Shown piece after piece: positions 60,626 through 64,000 of a DNA stretch of 64,000 bases. How positions within the stretch are numbered: the first letter of the stretch is position 1; each line of letters begins with the position of its first letter. The position numbers and the translations under genes were made by a program. Source of the DNA: Streptomyces toyocaensis (GTDB lineage: Bacteria; Actinomycetota; Actinomycetes; Streptomycetales; Streptomycetaceae); the NCBI RefSeq assembly GCF_000725125.1, contig NZ_JFCB01000009.1, positions 62,001 to 126,000 on the forward strand. Direction: 5' to 3'. The notes under the pieces were generated by a model that saw only the letters and a list, made by a program, of their open reading frames with translations, was not told the DNA's origin and searched no databases.

Positions 60626-61755
60626 CGGCCGGCCACCTCCTTCGTGGTGTTGTTGTCGGCGTCCGGGCCTCCGAGAACGTGGCCCGCGGCGAGCTCGGCG
60701 CCGACCCGGCGCTGCTGGCGGCGCAGACCCCATTCGCGGACGGCCTCGTAGGAGACCACGACGGAGAGGACGATCAGGCCCTGCATGATGACCGCGATCT
60801 CCTTGTCGTAGCCGTGGAAGTCCAGCTCGGGCGAGGCCTTGTCGAGCCAGGCCCACAGGAGGGCGGCGAAGGCGATGCCGACCGGGCTGTTGCGGCCGAG
60901 CAGGGCGATGCCGATGCCGAGGAAGCCGATGCCGGTGGGGAAGCTGAGGTTGTAGGTGTGGGCGTCGCCGAGCAGGATCGGCAGGCCCGCGAGACCGGCG
61001 ACGGCGCCGGAGAGCAGCATGGCGGTGAGCACCATGCGCTTGGGGTCGACGCCGCTGGCCGCTGCGGCGGACTCCGAGGCGCCGGAGGCGCGCAGGTCGA
61101 AGCCGAAGCGGGTGCGGTTCAGGACGATCCAGTAGCCGATGCCGAGGAGGACGGCGAGGATCACCAGGCCGTAGATCTCGCCGGCCGCGCCCATGTCGAT
61201 GCCGGGGATCCAGCCGGACTCGTACATCTCGCCGGTGGTGTTGTTGTTGCCGACCTTCACGCCGAAGACCGTGGGCAGCCACATGTAGCCGATGACGGAC
61301 GTCGCGATCGCGTTGAGCATGATCGTCGCGACGACCTCGCTGACGCCCCGGGTGACCTTGAGGACGCCGGCGACGCCGGCCCAGAAGGCGCCGGTGAACA
61401 CGGCGGTGAGGAGCAGCAGCGGGATCTGCAGGACGGCCGGCAGGTTCATGTGGGCGCCGACGATGGCGGCCATCATGGCGCCGAGCTGGTACTGGCCGTC
61501 GACGCCGATGTTGAACAGGTTCATCCGGAAGCCGATGGCCACCGCGAGGGCCGCGATGTAGTACATCGAGGCCTGGTTGATGATCAGCACCTGGATGTCG
61601 GAGAAACCGGCCTGCTCGAACATCAGGGCGAACGGCTCGACCGGGTTCTTGCCGGAGGCGAGCAGCACGACGGCGCTCAGCACGAAGGCCACGGCGAGCG
61701 CGATGACCGGTCCGGCCACCGCGAGGAGCACACGCTCCTTGTCGAACTTCTTCAT
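60622..61755 (-). CDS. Nucleoside ABC transporter permease 1
   Basis: 377 aa. ATG 61755 overlaps the ATPase stop by one base (TGATG). Helices from about residue 10. FRMNLFNIGVDGQYQLGAMMAA near 76-97 and the coupling loop FDLRASGASESAAAASGVDPKRM near 230-252 identify the BMP-associated permease family (YufP/NupP type). Forms the channel with permease 2. Confidence 0.93.
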   Translation of the reverse strand: MKKFDKERVLLAVAGPVIALAVAFVLSAVVLLASGKNPVEPFALMFEQAGFSDIQVLIINQASMYYIAALAVAIGFRMNLFNIGVDGQYQLGAMMAAIVGAHMNLPAVLQIPLLLLTAVFTGAFWAGVAGVLKVTRGVSEVVATIMLNAIATSVIGYMWLPTVFGVKVGNNNTTGEMYESGWIPGIDMGAAGEIYGLVILAVLLGIGYWIVLNRTRFGFDLRASGASESAAAASGVDPKRMVLTAMLLSGAVAGLAGLPILLGDAHTYNLSFPTGIGFLGIGIALLGRNSPVGIAFAALLWAWLDKASPELDFHGYDKEIAVIMQGLIVLSVVVSYEAVREWGLRRQQRRVGAELAAGHVLGGPDADNNTTKEVAGR

Positions 61756-63332
61756 CAGCGGGCCTCGTCTTCCTCGGACTCGGGGGACTGGGACCCGTCG
61801 GCCGAGGTCTCGGGGTTGTCTTCCTGTTCGAGGTGTCCCGAGGCGGCGCCGGTCATGGCGGTGCCCAGGGCCTCGGGGGTGATGGTGGCCGGGTCGGCGT
61901 CCGCGACCAGCTTGCCGTCGTAGATCACCCGGAGGGTGTCGGACAGGCCGATCAGCTCGTCCAGGTCGGCGGAGATCAGCAGCACGGCCAGGCCCTCGCG
62001 GCGGGCCTCGCGGATGTGGTCCCAGATGGCGGCCTGGGCGCCGACGTCCACACCGCGGGTGGGGTGGGCGGCGATCAGGAAGCGCGGCTTGTGGGTCATC
62101 TCGCGCCCGACGATCAGCTTCTGCTGGTTGCCGCCGGAGAGGGAGGCCGCGGTGACGTCGATGCCGGGGGTGCGGACGTCGTACTCCTCGACGATCCGGC
62201 GGGTGTCCTCCTGGGCGGCCTTCGGGTCCAGCCAGACGCCCTTGGCGTTGGGCCGTTCGGTGACGTGGCCCAGGATGCGGTTCTCCCAGAGGGGGGCCTC
62301 CAGGAGCAGGCCGTGGCGGTGCCGGTCCTCGGGGATGTAGCCGATGCCCTGCTCGCGGCGCCTGCGGGTGGGCCAGGCGGTGATCTCCCGGTCCGCCAGC
62401 CGGATGACACCGGAATCGGCGGACTTCAGTCCGATGAGGGCGTCGACCAGTTCGGTCTGGCCGTTGCCCTCGACGCCCGCGATGCCGAGGACCTCGCCCT
62501 CGTGGATGGTGAAGGTGATGTCGTCGAGCAGGACCTTGCCGCCGGCGGCCGTCAGCCGCAGCTTGTCGACGGTGATGACGGGACGGTCGGTGACCGTGGA
62601 CTCGGCGGTCTCGGGGGTGGGCAGTTCGCTGCCAACCATCATCTCGGCGAGCTGGCGCGCGGTGGTTTCGGCGGGGACGGCGGTGCCGACGGTCGTACCG
62701 CGGCGGATGACGGTGATGTCGTCGGCCACGGAGAGGACCTCGCCCAGCTTGTGGGAGATGAAGATGACCGACAGGCCCTCGGCCTTCAGCTCGCGCAGGT
62801 TGTCGAAGAGCGCGTCGACCTCCTGCGGCACGAGGACCGCGGTGGGCTCGTCGAGGATCAGCGTGGTGGCGCCGCGGTAGAGGACCTTGAGGATCTCCAC
62901 GCGCTGGCGTGCGGCGACGCCGAGTTCCTCGACCAGGACGTCGGGGCGGACGCCGAGGCCGTAGCGCTCGGAGAGCTCCTTGATCCTTCGGCGGGCCTTG
63001 GCGCCGATGCCGTGGAGCTTCTCGCTGCCGAGGACGACGTTCTCGAGGACGGTGAGGTTGTCGGCGAGCATGAAGTGCTGGTGCACCATGCCGATGCCGA
63101 GCGCGATGGCGTCGGCGGGCGACGAGAAGCTCACCGTCTCGCCGCCGACCGCGATGGTGCCCTCGTCCGGCTTCTGCATGCCGTAGAGGATCTTCATCAG
63201 GGTCGACTTGCCGGCGCCGTTCTCACCGACGAGGGCGTGGACGGTGCCCTTGCGGACGGTGAGGTGGATGTCGTGGTTGGCGACGACGCCGGGGAAGCGC
63301 TTGGTGATCCCGGCGAGTTCGACGGCGGTCAC
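61755..63332 (-). CDS. Nucleoside ABC transporter ATPase (two nucleotide-binding domains)
   Basis: 525 aa counted from GTG 63332, which has no ribosome site. An in-frame ATC at 63380 has AGGAGA exactly 7 nt upstream and may be the true start (16 more residues). The first domain has GENGAGKST (Walker A), [16 protein letters not shown] and LILDEPT. The second has [10 protein letters not shown] without the P-loop lysine, LSGGNQQK and [11 protein letters not shown], the usual asymmetric layout of sugar/nucleoside importers such as YufO. The acidic tail (about 500-525) is unstructured. Confidence 0.92.
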   Translation of the reverse strand: MTAVELAGITKRFPGVVANHDIHLTVRKGTVHALVGENGAGKSTLMKILYGMQKPDEGTIAVGGETVSFSSPADAIALGIGMVHQHFMLADNLTVLENVVLGSEKLHGIGAKARRRIKELSERYGLGVRPDVLVEELGVAARQRVEILKVLYRGATTLILDEPTAVLVPQEVDALFDNLRELKAEGLSVIFISHKLGEVLSVADDITVIRRGTTVGTAVPAETTARQLAEMMVGSELPTPETAESTVTDRPVITVDKLRLTAAGGKVLLDDITFTIHEGEVLGIAGVEGNGQTELVDALIGLKSADSGVIRLADREITAWPTRRRREQGIGYIPEDRHRHGLLLEAPLWENRILGHVTERPNAKGVWLDPKAAQEDTRRIVEEYDVRTPGIDVTAASLSGGNQQKLIVGREMTHKPRFLIAAHPTRGVDVGAQAAIWDHIREARREGLAVLLISADLDELIGLSDTLRVIYDGKLVADADPATITPEALGTAMTGAASGHLEQEDNPETSADGSQSPESEEDEAR

Positions 63333-63377
63333 CGAACTGTTGACCGCCGCTCCGGCCGGAGGGCTGCTGGACGCGTT

Positions 63378-63393
63378 GATGACGCACTCTCCT
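63378..63393 (-). promoter_or_regulatory. Ribosome site AGGAGA placed for an ATC start
   Basis: AGGAGA (63393-63388), 7 nt, then ATC (63380-63378) in frame with the ATPase gene. No ATG, GTG or TTG lies at that position. It decides between a rare ATC start and the unsupported GTG at 63332. Confidence 0.5.
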
Positions 63394-63408
63394 GGGGACG
63401 GGGGCCGT

Positions 63409-63420
63409 CTACGCGCGTAG
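63409..63420. promoter_or_regulatory. CTACGCGCGTAG operator, site 4 (nucleoside ABC operon)
   Basis: Perfect palindrome between the BMP gene and the ATPase gene, centred 34 bp before the possible ATC start. Same sequence as sites 1-3. It implies an internal promoter for ATPase-permeases-cdd-deoA. I could not place a convincing -10 after it. Confidence 0.75.
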
Positions 63421-63458
63421 CGCCCCTACGGCATACAAAGGGGTGGCGCCCTTGACCG

Positions 63459-63493
63459 ACGGGGTACGGAGAGCCCGGCTCTCCGTACCCCGT
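63459..63493 (-). terminator. Terminator or attenuator between BMP gene and ATPase gene
   Basis: Perfect 16-bp stem (63459-63474 against 63478-63493) with a 3-nt loop. Together with the next hairpin it should stop most transcripts leaving the binding-protein gene, giving the usual excess of binding protein over transporter. Confidence 0.8.
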
Positions 63494-63524
63494 CCAGCGG
63501 CCGCGACCCCGCGGTGCCTCGGGA

Positions 63525-63599
63525 GGTGCCTCATGGATCCCGCCGGGGCCGCGCGCACAACGCCCCGCCTCCCCGAGCCGGCCTGAACCATGAGGCACC
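63525..63599 (-). other. Second, wide hairpin after the BMP gene
   Basis: GGTGCCTCATGG (63525-63536) pairs with 63588-63599 around a 51-nt GC-rich interior, starting 15 bp after the BMP stop. Probably stabilises the 3' end of the binding-protein mRNA or assists termination. Confidence 0.6.
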
Positions 63600-63613
63600 C
63601 CTCAGAGGGTTGT

Positions 63614-64000
63614 TCAGCTGGACTTGACCTTGATCTCGCCGCTGATGATCTTCTCCTTGGCCGTCTTGATGGCTTCCTGGAGCTCGGCGTCGTCCGCGAA
63701 CTTCGGGTTGGAGTTCGACAGGCTCACCTCACCCGTCTTCAGATCGCCCTTGACGATACCGGTCGCGGGCTTGCCGTCCTCCACCGACTTCGCCAGGTTG
63801 TACACCGCCTTGGCGACGTCCTTCATCGCCGAGGTGAGGATCGAGTCCTTGTACTTGGCGAGCGCTTCCTGCTGGTACTGGTCGGAGTCGACGCCGATCG
63901 CCCACACCTTGTTGGCGGCGGCGGCCTCGATGACGCCCTGGCCGGACAGGCCGGCGGCCGCGTACACGACGTCGGCCTTCTTCTCGATCTGGCCCTCGGC
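63614..64000 (-). CDS. BMP-family nucleoside-binding lipoprotein, C-terminal part (start outside window)
   Basis: The last 129 codons of the gene; the frame is open to the right edge. The visible part has VVYAAAGLSGQGVIEAAAANKVWAIGVDSDQ (BMP/PnrA fold, ligand-binding region) and ends in a Lys-rich KIISGEIKVKSS. In this family the protein is a lipid-anchored receptor that hands purine or pyrimidine nucleosides to the ABC permeases encoded next to it. Confidence 0.92.
   Translation of the reverse strand, partial: AEGQIEKKADVVYAAAGLSGQGVIEAAAANKVWAIGVDSDQYQQEALAKYKDSILTSAMKDVAKAVYNLAKSVEDGKPATGIVKGDLKTGEVSLSNSNPKFADDAELQEAIKTAKEKIISGEIKVKSS

Noticed and set aside
1-64000. tRNA, rRNA, insertion sequences, phage genes, attachment sites, origins
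   Set aside because: Looked for by eye; no cloverleaf-like stretches, transposase or integrase motifs, or long terminal inverted repeats were seen. A tRNA or RNA-family search was not run, so a small RNA gene could be missed.

Overview
The window is a high-GC actinobacterial chromosome segment, almost certainly Streptomyces. Codons are strongly GC3-biased, GTG and TTG starts are frequent, and the gene order matches from memory the core-chromosome stretch of Streptomyces coelicolor that carries greA, pccB/accA2 and the afsQ1/afsQ2/sigQ locus. I saw no tRNA, rRNA, phage, transposase or CRISPR. Both ends cut a gene: a TPR protein on the left and a BMP-type nucleoside-binding lipoprotein on the right.

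Layout. 0-8 kb: TPR regulator fragment, small membrane protein, mycothiol conjugate amidase (mca), DUF4307 protein, greA, an ABC-2 drug exporter, threonine dehydratase and a MarR regulator. 8-19 kb: degenerate ECF-like factor with a small membrane partner, cystathionine gamma-synthase, an unknown membrane protein, an alcohol dehydrogenase divergent from an MmyB-type regulator, a 1109-aa secreted subtilase and an L,D-transpeptidase. 19-26 kb: LAXTG surface protein, hutH, a GAF-GGDEF protein, enoyl-CoA hydratase, Pro-rich protein and adenylate cyclase. 26-33 kb: biotin/acyl-CoA carboxylase cluster (birA, pccB, pccE, accA2) with a 42-aa membrane protein, maf and a membrane protein inside it. 33-44 kb: DeoR-type regulator, LpdA-like flavoprotein, purine nucleoside phosphorylase, phosphosugar mutase, deoC and two aldehyde dehydrogenase genes. 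44-50 kb: P-loop kinase, sigQ, and afsQ1-afsQ2 with a lipoprotein gene. 50-57 kb: adenosine deaminase, LysR/MFS pair, SnoaL-type ECF sigma factor, STAS protein and an AEC transporter. 57-64 kb: one minus-strand operon for nucleoside uptake and breakdown (BMP lipoprotein, ATPase, two permeases, cdd, deoA).

How the genes work together. The right half holds most of a nucleoside salvage/catabolism pathway: uptake (BMP-ABC), deamination (add, cdd), phosphorolysis (PNP, deoA), a probable pentose-phosphate mutase, deoC, and an aldehyde dehydrogenase for the acetaldehyde that DeoC makes. Four transcription units of this pathway (PNP, deoC-ALDH-ALDH', add, and the ABC-cdd-deoA unit) carry the identical 12-bp palindrome CTACGCGCGTAG just before the first gene. 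I saw it nowhere else in the window. This looks like the operator of one nucleoside regulon whose regulator is not identified; the in-window DeoR-type protein is a candidate only. The second notable feature is a dispersed composite intergenic repeat, three long copies and one short, with internal 53-bp and 25-bp tandem units. The long copies interrupt the carboxylase/nucleoside section, and the short one lies near the left end.
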